Translations under genes and position numbers: made by a program
Notes under the pieces: model-generated
The model's database searches: none
What the model saw: only the letters and a program-made list of their open reading frames with translations
Told to the model about the DNA's origin: nothing
Source of the DNA: Alphaproteobacteria bacterium
GTDB taxonomy: Bacteria; Pseudomonadota; Alphaproteobacteria; Bin95
Assembly: GCA_030833925.1 (NCBI GenBank)
Contig: JAURGE010000002.1
Location: forward strand, 1 to 64,000
Length of the DNA: 64,000 nucleotides
Direction: 5' to 3'
Shown here: positions 28,759 to 38,900 of the stretch, piece after piece
Layout: the number at the start of each line of letters is the position of its first letter
Numbering within the stretch: the stretch's first letter is position 1

Positions 28759-29447
28759 AGCGTTTTTACAAATCCGCCTCTACGCATTTTACTGGAAAGG
28801 ACTTTGAAGTGCGCCTTGACGACAGACCTGTGCGCACACCAGGCCGCAATATGCTAAAGTTTCCAACATTAGCATTAGCTGAGGCGTCAGCTGCAGAGTG
28901 GAACAATCAAGGCGAAAAGCTTGTCATAACTGATATGCCAATCACTACCTTGGCTTATGCAACCACCGACCGTGTCGCCGCTAACCCCGAACACTTCATT
29001 CAAACTGTGGCAAAATTCGCGGAGACCGACCTCCTCTGCTATCGAGCAACTGATCCAAAAGCTCTTCGAGATCGTCAGGATGAACTCTGGGACCCATTAT
29101 TGAAGTGGTTCAAAACCCAATTTGGCGAAAATTTCGCCGTGACAGAGGGCATAATGCCTATTGATCAGCCCGAAAAAACTACCGCAGCTGTCATTACGGC
29201 ACTTAGAACCCTAGACCATTTTCACCTTACTTCCGCCCATTCAACAGCTGAATTAACCGGCTCTGCAGTTATAGCCTTAGCGCTAACAAAGAGAGAGATT
29301 AGTGCTTCTGATGCCTTTAATGCCGCGCATATCGACGACTACTTTCAGTTAAAGGAGTGGGGTGAAGATCACGAAGCCGAACTGCGCCTTAACCAAAGAA
29401 AAGCAGAATTGAACGAAATTGGTAATTTTCTCAACTTGTTAAATTAA
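28755..29447 (+). CDS. ATP12-family F1-ATPase assembly chaperone
   Basis: ATP12 helps the alpha subunit of F1-ATPase to assemble and is found in mitochondria and alphaproteobacteria. The 230-residue product begins MKRFYKSAS and has the segment RPVRTPGRN, the AEWNNQGEKLVITDMPITTLAYATTDRV block (read as two parts near 50-77) and the ETDLLCYRATDP motif. These are family hallmarks and also support the alphaproteobacterial origin. It ends the htrA-to-atp12 run. Confidence 0.93.
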   Translation: MKRFYKSASTHFTGKDFEVRLDDRPVRTPGRNMLKFPTLALAEASAAEWNNQGEKLVITDMPITTLAYATTDRVAANPEHFIQTVAKFAETDLLCYRATDPKALRDRQDELWDPLLKWFKTQFGENFAVTEGIMPIDQPEKTTAAVITALRTLDHFHLTSAHSTAELTGSAVIALALTKREISASDAFNAAHIDDYFQLKEWGEDHEAELRLNQRKAELNEIGNFLNLLN

Positions 29448-29597
29448 AAACCCTTAAGCCGGTTGCGGGTTAGCTGTACGGCTTGCGCTCGGCAATAAAA
29501 ATACGAGTACCTAACAACCAAAATCTTGCAAAAAAGTTGCAACAGAACTTCAACACAAAATCAAAAATCCGCCTGCAATAAAATTTGGAACTTCGCT

Positions 29598-32198
29598 ATG
29601 CGCACCGAACAACCAGTAGAAATTCGTCGTGAAGAGTATACCCCACCCCCCTACGGTATATCTTCGGTGCATCTGGAATTTGACCTGTCCCCAGGGGCTA
29701 CAATGGTTACCGCAAAACTGGGTATGCAACCATGGTGCGAAGAGAGCGCAGGTCAGACAATTAGGCTGGACGGTGAAGCTCTGAATTTACTTGAGATAAT
29801 GATTGATGGTGAGGAACTTCCAAAAAGTTCATACACCGTTGACGAAGCCGGACTCACTCTTACCTCCCCGCCAATTAAAGCTTTTACTCTGTTCACTAAA
29901 GTTAAAATTTCACCCGAATTGAATACTCGCTTAGAGGGGCTTTACCTCTCCAATGGTATCTATTGCACACAATGTGAGGCCGAAGGCTTTCGCCGGATCA
30001 CATATTTTTTAGATCGTCCTGACGTAATGGCCGCCTACGAGGTGGAAATCAGAGCCCCTAAAGACGAAGCACCTATTCTACTTTCCAATGGCGACCTAGT
30101 GGAGTCTGGAAACTTACCAGACGGCCGCCACTTTGCTCGCTGGCATGATCCACATAACAAGCCCTGTTATCTGTTCGCACTTGTTGCCGGTGATCTTGGA
30201 AAGACTTCTGACAGCTTTACGACGAGGTCTGGTAAGAATGTTGAATTGGCTATTTGGACTGAGCACGATCAGGTCGATAAAACCAGTTATGCCATGGATG
30301 CGCTAAAGCGTTCGATGGCCTGGGAAGAAAAAATATATGATCTCGAATACGACCTTAGCCAATTTAACATCGTCGCAATTTCTGACTTCAATATGGGGGC
30401 AATGGAAAACAAAAGCCTTAATGTTTTTAACGCCAAATACATTCTTGCTGATCCATTAACCGCAACGGACAGCGACTATTCCTTCATCGAAAGCGTTGTC
30501 GCCCATGAATATTTTCATAACTGGACTGGCAATCGAGTAACTTGCCGAGATTGGTTCCAACTTTCTCTTAAAGAAGGCCTGACTGTATTCAGGGATCAGC
30601 ACTTCTCCGCTGACATGAGATCAGAACCTGTTCAGCGCATTCAAGATGTGCGTCAACTCCGAGCTCGACAGTTTCCAGAGGACGCAGGGCCACTCGCACA
30701 CCCCATCCGTCCCGAAAGCTACATGGAGATAAACAATTTCTATACGGCAACTGTTTATGAGAAAGGGGCAGAAGTAATACGAATGCTTTCCCGCCTCATT
30801 GGCTGGGATAACTTTAAGAAGGGCATCGACCTTTATTTTAAGCGCCATGACGGCACTGCAGCCACTTGCGATGACTTCATCAATGCAATGGCTGATGCCA
30901 GCGGTAAAGATTTGTCTCTATTCAGCCGATGGTATTACCAAGCAGGTACACCGACACTGTTCGTAACCGAAAATTTCAAAGATGGAATCTTTGAATTAAC
31001 AATTCGGCAAGAAGTACCGGCAACGCCCGGCCAAGTAGAGAAAAAGGCCATGGAAATGCCCATCGAGATTGGTCTTATCGGTGCTGATGGGCAGGATTTA
31101 GTTTCACAAATGTTAATCCTAAAGGAAGACAGACAGAGCTGGGAATTTGATGGCCTCACCTCAGCACCGATAGTCTCCATTAATAGATCTTTCACCGCCC
31201 CAATTAAATTAGTTCATGGCGAAACGGCAGCTAACAGAACTTTCCGTATGGCCAACGACAGAGACCCATTTAATCGATGGGAAGCCGGGCAACAATTTGC
31301 CCAAGTTATATTAAAAAGCATGGCACTAGATATAGCGGCCAACAAATCACCTGAAATTCCAGTTGAGTTCATTGATGCATGGGGACTAGGCCTTGTTGAC
31401 CCTGAAATTGATCCGGCGTTTCGCAGTCTAATAATGACGCTACCAAGCGTGGAGACGATCGCCGAAGCGATGGAAATCGTAAATTTTGATGCGATACACG
31501 CAGCTCGACAAAAACTCAGAAATTCGTTGGCTTTGGCTCACAGAAAAAATTTGCAACTACTTTGGGAAATGTCGAAAGACGGAGGCCCCTTCGAGCCATC
31601 AGCCGAAGCTGCTGGCAAGAGAGCACTAGGCGGAACTGCATTAGGATATCTATCTCGTCTCGATCAAGGAACTGCACTCGCTTTAGAAGCTGCAACTGCA
31701 GCAACCAACATGACAGATAGAATGGCAGCGCTCTCCGCTTTGAATGATCAACCTGGGTTTGTTCGTGATGCTGCGTTAAAGAGTTTTCGAGAAGAGTTCG
31801 ATGGGCAAACACATGTCTTAGATAAATGGTTCATGCTGATTGCAACAGCACCTATCCCAACAGTTCTTCAGGATATACGGCAGGCAATGGAAGATCCTGC
31901 CTTTAAGCTTTCAAATCCAAACAAGGTGCGTGCTTTAATCGGAGCATTTGTTTCGGCCAATCCGACAGAATTCCATAATAAGGACGGCTCTGGTTATGCA
32001 TTCCACGCTGAAATGACACTAAGTCTTGATAAAATAAACCCACAGACTACCGCCAGAATGCTTGCTCCTCTAGGGCGCTGGAAGCGAATGGACGAAAGCA
32101 GGAGAATTAAGATGCAGGATGCACTTAAGAAAATTGTATCGGCTGACGGTGTGTCTCGCGATGTTTTCGAGATTGCCTCTAAAGCACTAAAGGCTTGA
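29598..32198 (+). CDS. pepN: Aminopeptidase N (M1 family)
   Basis: PepN removes N-terminal residues from peptides in the cytoplasm. I start at the ATG at 29598, where the family N-terminus RREEYTPPPYGISSV begins; the frame is open 24 codons further. The 866-residue length matches PepN. Visible motifs are the exopeptidase signature GAMENKSLN, the zinc site HEYFH (His303, His307) with Glu326 after NWTGNRVTC, and the DUF3458 C-terminal domains. It stands alone, 150 bases after atp12. Confidence 0.95.
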   Translation: MRTEQPVEIRREEYTPPPYGISSVHLEFDLSPGATMVTAKLGMQPWCEESAGQTIRLDGEALNLLEIMIDGEELPKSSYTVDEAGLTLTSPPIKAFTLFTKVKISPELNTRLEGLYLSNGIYCTQCEAEGFRRITYFLDRPDVMAAYEVEIRAPKDEAPILLSNGDLVESGNLPDGRHFARWHDPHNKPCYLFALVAGDLGKTSDSFTTRSGKNVELAIWTEHDQVDKTSYAMDALKRSMAWEEKIYDLEYDLSQFNIVAISDFNMGAMENKSLNVFNAKYILADPLTATDSDYSFIESVVAHEYFHNWTGNRVTCRDWFQLSLKEGLTVFRDQHFSADMRSEPVQRIQDVRQLRARQFPEDAGPLAHPIRPESYMEINNFYTATVYEKGAEVIRMLSRLIGWDNFKKGIDLYFKRHDGTAATCDDFINAMADASGKDLSLFSRWYYQAGTPTLFVTENFKDGIFELTIRQEVPATPGQVEKKAMEMPIEIGLIGADGQDLVSQMLILKEDRQSWEFDGLTSAPIVSINRSFTAPIKLVHGETAANRTFRMANDRDPFNRWEAGQQFAQVILKSMALDIAANKSPEIPVEFIDAWGLGLVDPEIDPAFRSLIMTLPSVETIAEAMEIVNFDAIHAARQKLRNSLALAHRKNLQLLWEMSKDGGPFEPSAEAAGKRALGGTALGYLSRLDQGTALALEAATAATNMTDRMAALSALNDQPGFVRDAALKSFREEFDGQTHVLDKWFMLIATAPIPTVLQDIRQAMEDPAFKLSNPNKVRALIGAFVSANPTEFHNKDGSGYAFHAEMTLSLDKINPQTTARMLAPLGRWKRMDESRRIKMQDALKKIVSADGVSRDVFEIASKALKA

Positions 32199-32333
32199 TA
32201 CCGTGCCCATGTCCCCGACTTTTAATACAATTAGATGGCACTACTCATTTCACGGGTCAGCAACAAATATTTTTAATGGCGACAAAGAGGCTCTCAACTT
32301 CCAGCTTTTAAAACAGCAATTTAGACTGCCTCT

Positions 32334-32720
32334 ATGATCGACCACATATCAATTCAAGTTCGCAATCTTGCACTCAGCAAGACCTTCTACAGTGCCGTTC
32401 TGGCACCCCTTGGCCTTACCGAATTTGTTTCAAGGCCGGCCGCAGTTGGGTTTGGAAAGAAATATCCTGAATTCTGGATAAACCTTCGTCCTGAGTCATC
32501 TCCAGAAAATGTTAACTCGGGAAACCATATTTGCCTTCGGGCACCTTCTGAAGAATCAGTTTTAGCATTCTATGACGCTGCTCTAGCTCATGGTGGGAGC
32601 TGCAGTGGTCCTCCTGGCGTTCGTAAAGCTGAACTTAGACCCTACTTTGCAGCATTCATTCTTGACCCTGATGGACACAAAATCGAAGCAGCAACTTTTC
32701 CATCATCAGGAAACGTCTGA
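32334..32720 (+). CDS. VOC-family (glyoxalase-like) protein
   Basis: This 128-residue single VOC domain starts MIDHISIQVRNLALSKTFY (His4 as likely metal ligand), has HICLRAPSEES in the middle and ends in ILDPDGHKIEAAT with the second ligand Glu. This is the small glyoxalase-like group common in proteobacteria, with unknown substrate. It lies three bases before the phosphoesterase gene. Confidence 0.82.
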   Translation: MIDHISIQVRNLALSKTFYSAVLAPLGLTEFVSRPAAVGFGKKYPEFWINLRPESSPENVNSGNHICLRAPSEESVLAFYDAALAHGGSCSGPPGVRKAELRPYFAAFILDPDGHKIEAATFPSSGNV

Positions 32721-32723
32721 CTA

Positions 32724-33302
32724 ATGCGTATTGGCGTCGTTTCTGACATTCACTGCAATGCGCCCGCGCTCGAACGGGCAATAGCTCTTATGGGCGAAGT
32801 TGATGAAATATTTTGCCTTGGAGACTCAATTTTTGAGTACCGCTTTTCTAACGAAGTGGCAGAGATTCTTAAAAATAGCGGCGCACATGTTATCCGCGGA
32901 AATCATGAGGAAGCTTTCTTCAGTCCTGCTGGAATTCGCGCCCGCGCCGCACCGGGTATCAACAATGAACTTGCAGAATGGCTTGCATCTCAGCCTTTGC
33001 GCAAACGCGTAACTATAGACAACGTTGATTTTCACCTTTGTCACTCAACACCATGGGAACCGCGAGGGGACTATGTAGTTCCAGAGCACCCTGCTCTTCT
33101 AAAATTTGGTGAAACAGATGCTCACGTTGTCTTGTATGGCCATACCCATCGGCAAGTTGTGCGTGAAATAAATGGAACACTTGTTGTTAACCCAGGATCA
33201 ACTGGAGACGCCCGGGATATGACAAATGGCCGACGCCTATCGTTTGCAATAATAGATACCAAACCTTTAGAGGCCCGGATCATAGATTTCGATTTAAACT
33301 AA
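32724..33302 (+). CDS. Metallophosphoesterase (YfcE-like)
   Basis: A 192-residue calcineurin-like phosphoesterase with all family motifs: SDIHCN, CLGDSIFEY, IRGNHEEAFF, LCHSTPWEP and YGHTHRQV. Two metals would be bound by these Asp, His and Asn residues. Relatives of this size hydrolyse small phosphodiesters. It follows the VOC gene directly and probably shares its transcript. Confidence 0.88.
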   Translation: MRIGVVSDIHCNAPALERAIALMGEVDEIFCLGDSIFEYRFSNEVAEILKNSGAHVIRGNHEEAFFSPAGIRARAAPGINNELAEWLASQPLRKRVTIDNVDFHLCHSTPWEPRGDYVVPEHPALLKFGETDAHVVLYGHTHRQVVREINGTLVVNPGSTGDARDMTNGRRLSFAIIDTKPLEARIIDFDLN

Positions 33303-33381
33303 GTTTGCTCAGAGCATTCTACAGCTGGACAAAACTGGGGATCTAACCTCAGAGCAAATAGATTGGGACTAAGATTTATTA

Positions 33382-34656
33382 ATGACACCATCAAAACTTA
33401 CTGCCTCAGAGGCATCCCGAGCGATCGCTAGTGGGAAACTTACATCAGAAGCTCTTCTGCGAAGCTGCCTTGAGCGCATTCAAGAGCAAGAAGAACAGGT
33501 AAAGGCTTTTGCTCATCTTGCTGAGGGCCCCGCGCTAAAAGTAGCACGGGCATTGGATCAGATGCCGTCAAAGGGTCCGCTGCATGGAATTCCTTTTGCG
33601 GCAAAAGACATAATTGATAGCCATGACATGCCGACTTCTTATGGATCTGCAATATACACTGGAGCGCAACCCTTCGCAGATGCGAGCTGCATAGCGCTTG
33701 CGAGACGTTCGGGAGGTATACTTTTAGGGAAAACTGTTACAACAGAGTTTGCTAATCTCACCCCTAACGAGACCCGGAATCCAGTCGATATAACCCGAAC
33801 ACCTGGAGGTTCTTCATCGGGCTCGGCAGCTGCTGTTGCAGCAGGCATGGTTCCAGTAGCATTCGGCACACAAACAACTCAGTCCACAATTCGGCCATCC
33901 GCCTTCTGTGGAGCCCATGGCTACAACCCTACTACGGGCGATTTCCGGATGTCTGGGATACGAGAAGCCGCTGGAACTTTTGATCGGCTTGGATTGATTA
34001 CACGGAGCCTGGAAGACATAAGGCTGTTCCGTGATATCCTTTTATTTCGTCCACCGTCAGTTTTTGAAATAGCGTCGAAAGCACCTCGAATAGGTTTCTG
34101 TAGATCGCACCTATGGGACGAAGTAGACAATTTTTATAAATCTGAAATTGAAGCAGCAGTCGAACGTCTAAAGCTTGCTGGCGCGACAGTTAAGGAAATA
34201 GATCTACCCATCGAATTTTTAGGATTACCCGAGGCACACCGCTGGGTTTCCTCATTTGAATTTGCAAGAAACTTCGCATTTGAAATTGACTTGCACTGGG
34301 AAAAAATAAGCCAACGCCTTAGAGACGGCCGTATCACTGATGGTTTAAATTGCTCGCCAGAGCGCTACTTTGAAGCACTCATGACAATACGCGTTGCGAT
34401 GGAAAATCTACCTAAGATCTTTGATGGAATAGATGTAATTATTACCGCCAGCACGTTGGGGCCTGCCCCTATTGGAATCAATGCAACTGGTTCTGCATCC
34501 ATTGGTTCTATTTGGACACCATTGCATCTTCCATGCGTAACTTTACCAGTATTTAAAAATCCCGAGGGACTACCCCTTGGATTGCAGGTCTTAGGCCCTT
34601 TGCACGGTGACGATAAACTCTTAGCGGACGCAGCCTGGATCGAGCATTCGCTGTAA
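33382..34656 (+). CDS. Amidase-signature family hydrolase
   Basis: Amidase-signature enzymes use a Ser-cisSer-Lys triad to cleave amides. The 424-residue product has Lys75 in PFAAKDII, the serine/glycine-rich PGGSSSGSAAAVAAG at 141-155, and the nucleophile Ser168 in TQSTIRPSAFCG. The QST in place of the common GGS is a variant found in one subgroup with GTQTxxSxIRP. The length is near normal for the short form. It is 79 bases after the phosphoesterase and ten bases before the SbcD-like gene. Confidence 0.88.
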   Translation: MTPSKLTASEASRAIASGKLTSEALLRSCLERIQEQEEQVKAFAHLAEGPALKVARALDQMPSKGPLHGIPFAAKDIIDSHDMPTSYGSAIYTGAQPFADASCIALARRSGGILLGKTVTTEFANLTPNETRNPVDITRTPGGSSSGSAAAVAAGMVPVAFGTQTTQSTIRPSAFCGAHGYNPTTGDFRMSGIREAAGTFDRLGLITRSLEDIRLFRDILLFRPPSVFEIASKAPRIGFCRSHLWDEVDNFYKSEIEAAVERLKLAGATVKEIDLPIEFLGLPEAHRWVSSFEFARNFAFEIDLHWEKISQRLRDGRITDGLNCSPERYFEALMTIRVAMENLPKIFDGIDVIITASTLGPAPIGINATGSASIGSIWTPLHLPCVTLPVFKNPEGLPLGLQVLGPLHGDDKLLADAAWIEHSL

Positions 34657-34665
34657 ACTGAAATT

Positions 34666-35907
34666 ATGGCTTTTCGATTCGTTCACACAGCTGATATCCA
34701 TTTAGACTCACCGCTAAAAAGTCTTGCGCTACGAAACCCCGTCCTTGCAGCAGAGGTGGAAACGGCTACGCGGTCGGTATTTAGGCGAATTGTAAATCTT
34801 TGCCTTGATGAAGATATTGATGCCCTGCTCATTTCGGGCGATCTCTACGATGGTGAACAGACGTCCATTAAAACCGCTGGTTTTCTCTCAGCAGAATTCC
34901 GAAAACTCTCAGAAGCCGGCGTTTTTGTTTGCATTATCCGCGGGAACCATGATGCCCGTGCGAAAATAACAGAAAAACTAGATCTACCTGACGAGGTGAA
35001 AAATTTTAGCGCCCGCGCAGCAGAAACACTGATACTCGAGGATCATGCTGGCCCCAAAGTCGCAATCAATGGCCTAAGCTTTCCCAACCGACATATTCCT
35101 GAGAGCCTGCTCAAAAAATATCCAAAACCGATTGAAGGGGCGATCAACATTGGAATGCTTCATACCAGCTTAGCAGGCGCTGAGGGACATGACGTATACG
35201 CCCCCTGCACAGTTAAAGAACTGGTGGATCACGGTTATGATTATTGGGCGCTTGGCCATATTCATAAACGCCAAGTTTACTCGGAATCTCCTTTCGTTGT
35301 AATGCCTGGCATCCCGCAAGGCCGACATATTAATGAAGCGGGACCAAAGTCGGTGACGGTCGTCACCATTGGAAATGACAAATCCATCACCACTGAAGAG
35401 AGGTTTTTAGCAACTACCACTTTTATGAGGATCAGTACCTCAGTCGCAGGCACTTGGAGTAATGCTCGCGCCACTCTCGAAGACGCCCTCTCTAAGGCTT
35501 TAGATGAAGATTGTGCGGAAAAAGTAATCGCCCGACTTCATATCAATGCAAGCGATGGCCTCTCCTGGCGTCTTCGGCGCGACTCTGACTTGTTTCTAGA
35601 AGAGTTGAACACAGCTTTTGGCGAGGCTGCCTGGATCGAAAAAATCGAAATTTCTCAGAACGTGATAGCTCCTGTTGGCCCAGTCTCGCGAATAGCCGAA
35701 CTAATGCAGGACAAGAATGCCAAGATTGCTTTGAATTTAGAGGCAATCACGATGCTTAATGATCTTTCGCGGATACTGCCACCTCAGGCCAGGGATGCTC
35801 TTGGCTCGACGGAGGCAGAACAAGCAAAATTAGCTGAAGAGTTGGCTTCTGAAGGTATTGCCGAAGCTCTAGCTCGCCTCTCCGCAATGGATGAGGAGAA
35901 GGTATGA
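34666..35907 (+). CDS. SbcD/YhaO-like DNA repair exonuclease subunit
   Basis: The 413-residue product is a metallophosphoesterase of the Mre11/SbcD group: TADIHLDSPL (Asp10, His12), ISGDLYDG, IRGNHDA, MLHTSLAG and LGHIHKR. These build a two-manganese nuclease site. The C-terminal part is like the YhaO family. It partners with the large ATPase encoded just downstream, with which it overlaps by four bases; together they resemble the Mre11-Rad50 complex that processes DNA ends. Confidence 0.88.
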   Translation: MAFRFVHTADIHLDSPLKSLALRNPVLAAEVETATRSVFRRIVNLCLDEDIDALLISGDLYDGEQTSIKTAGFLSAEFRKLSEAGVFVCIIRGNHDARAKITEKLDLPDEVKNFSARAAETLILEDHAGPKVAINGLSFPNRHIPESLLKKYPKPIEGAINIGMLHTSLAGAEGHDVYAPCTVKELVDHGYDYWALGHIHKRQVYSESPFVVMPGIPQGRHINEAGPKSVTVVTIGNDKSITTEERFLATTTFMRISTSVAGTWSNARATLEDALSKALDEDCAEKVIARLHINASDGLSWRLRRDSDLFLEELNTAFGEAAWIEKIEISQNVIAPVGPVSRIAELMQDKNAKIALNLEAITMLNDLSRILPPQARDALGSTEAEQAKLAEELASEGIAEALARLSAMDEEKV

Positions 35908-38900
35908 GGTTTGAACGTCTAGGCCTTGTTCGATTTGGTAAATTTACTGACCATGAACTCCATTTCCCTCTCCCTAAAAAAGGAATATCGGACGTTCATC
36001 TTATTTACGGTCCAAATGAAGCCGGCAAATCAACTGTGTTCGCCGCCATGCTGGATCTAATGTTCGGTATTCCTGACCGAACCGCGTACGGTTTTCTCCA
36101 CGATTATTCAGCAATGAGAATAGAGGGACGTGTTCGACACAAAGGCGACAGTGTTGAATTAGCCCGCATCAAACGAAGGACAGATGATCTCCAAGGCTCT
36201 GATGGTAGAGCACTTACTCATAATCCACTGGTCGAAATGTTAGGCGGCCTTGATCGTTCAGGATATCAGGCCATGTTTTCTCTGGATGAAACGTCACTAC
36301 AGGCTGGCGGAAGGGAGTTACTCAACGCTAACGGAGACTTCGGCCGCATACTCTTTTCCGCAAGTTCCGGTCTTTCAGATCTTACAAGTCGACTTAAGGA
36401 ATTGGATGCGGAAGCAGATACTTTCTATCGTCGCGGAGGACGAAACCACAGACTTCGCGAACTGATGGACAAGCTCGAAGTTCTGCGGCAAGAGCAGGAA
36501 GCCAACGATGTCGATACCGCTAACTTCGACCGCCTAATAAGCAGTCGAGATGCTTCTAAAATAGCCAAACAACTGGCTGAAGAAAAAGAACTAGCGGCTC
36601 GAACAAAATTTCATTCCATTAGCCGTCAGTTGGATGTTCTCTCAAAGCTGGAAGATTATCGAATAGCAAAAGCTGCAGATGAAAAGCTTCGTGATCTGCC
36701 ACAACCTTCACCTGACGCTCGCAAACAACTTGAATTAATTCGTGATGCGGAGAGTTCGCTCACAACTCGCCAGGGTGAAATTAACCGGCGCATTGCGGTT
36801 CAAAAAGACAAACTGGCTACATTAGAAATAGATACAAGTACCCTTTCTGCCAGGCATCAAATTGATGCTGCGACTGACTTAGTAAGCCGGTTCAAAACAG
36901 CGTCTCAAGACCTTCCAAAAAGGCAGCGGTCGCTGGATGAGACCGAAGCTGAAATAAGCGCTTTGACACGTAAACTCTCAAACAAAACTGATGATGATGT
37001 TCATGCCCTCTTCCTTGAGGCAGAACAGATAGCAAAAATCTCTGAGCTTGCGGACAAGTGGCCGGTGCTTCACGAAAGGCTTGAAAACGCTCAAAACGAA
37101 GTAACAAGTGCAGAAGTTGTAATCCAGATCCCTCCTTTGACAGAGGCCAAGCAAGCTCAACTGAAAGCTGCGCTTAATGCCGCTCGGTCCAGCGAGGCGA
37201 TCGCCCGCCTGCATCAATCGTCCAGGGATAAACAGGCACTTGAAATTGATCTAGCCACCGCGTTGCAGCGCCTCGCTCCTTGGGAAGGAAATTCAGAAGC
37301 ACTAAAATTAATGCAACTGCCCGCCAGGGATATTCTAGAAGACTGGAAAACCGACCTTTATTCTCTTCGCACAGAAAAAACAAATATCGAAGATTCAATT
37401 GACTCCGCCAGGTCGGCATATGCGCTGGCAGCAGCAAATATTGATCTCTACACGAATTCAACGATGGGTTTGGATGACACCTCACTGTCAGACTTAAAGA
37501 TAAGTCGCGACAGTGCATGGCAGCATCATAAGGAAAAACTATCGCTAGAAACCGCCGACACCTTTGCTCTGGAAATGTTGGCTTTAGATCAGGCAATTAA
37601 CTCTAGGTTGATGTATTCATCCAAATTATCGGAACTTGAGATTGCAAAAAGAGCTGCAGCCGAACAAGCAGCAAAAATTAACGAACTTCAAAAATCCCTC
37701 GAAAAGTGTGATCACAAGATAGAGACAATTAACAAAGCGATCTTGAACACTGCCGACTTAATCGGCTTACACCCGGCAACGACGCCTGAAACACTTATCA
37801 AGTGGACCCAAGACCGGGAAGAAGCATTAGCGGTTAATATGAGAAAGGTTGCTGCTTCAGCGCGGTGTACCGAAGCACAATTGGAAATCGATAGCCTTGT
37901 TTTAGATTTATCCAAAGTTCTTCAAATGGATGGGAATCTAGCCACACTCTCTGAAGCAGCGGACTCCCGCTTAAAAGAATCTGAAATTGCTCGACAGTCG
38001 TTAAACGCTCTAAACGCCAGGAAAAATGGACTAGTTAGAGCAGAAGAGAATTTAAAAACCTGGAGCACCAAATGGACGGAGGCACTTGGTAATTCCTGGA
38101 TAAAACGCTTCGCTAATACACCTGAATTGGTTCGAGATGCTTTATCAGAATTACGAGATCTAGAGGATTTAGTTAGAAAACGTGATGAAATGTTAAAACG
38201 CGTTCGTGATATGAGCGAAGACCGGGAGAACTTTATAACCCAGGTAAATAAGGCCCTAAGTCACCTCGAAGCGACTGGTACAAAGGATGATCCAATAGGC
38301 GATTACGAGTATCTTAAAACACGCCTTGATAAGGCTAGAGAAGTTTCGGAGGAGGCAAAGCGTTTACAAAATTCACTTGCCGTTGAGTCCGAAACAGCGG
38401 CCACAGTAGAAAGAGAACTTGAAGACCACACAGCTAGAAAAGAGAAACTTCTTGCTACGCTTGGCGTATCCACATTGGCAGACGCTGGCCAAATATTAGA
38501 CGAAATTACTGAGGCCAGGGCTTCTTCCGACACTGTAACCAGACTTGAACGCGAAATATTAGAAGCCGCCGCAGTTGATGATCCAAAAGCAGCACTGGAA
38601 TTGCTAGAAAAAATGGATAGTGCATCCCTCCAAGGCGAAATGGCACTGCTTAATTCGGAAATAACGGCCCTAGCTGAGGAAACCCGGGATCGGCATGCGG
38701 ACGTTCGCGATGCACAAACTGCTCTTGATGCTATTGGAGGAGACAGTGCAGCCGCAGCTTTGCAAACACGAAGACACACCGTCCTTGAAGAAATCGTGGA
38801 AGGAACAAAAAAAGCCATTCGACTTCGCTTGGGTGCACTCGCTGCCAAATCGGCAATGGAAGCTTTTCGAGCAGAGCAGCAAAGTAGCATGCTGAAATTT

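Noticed and set aside
38303-38890. 195-residue minus-strand frame in the YhaN-like gene
   Set aside because: It is rich in Ser and Ala because it reads the antisense of coiled-coil codons; no motif, no ribosome site.
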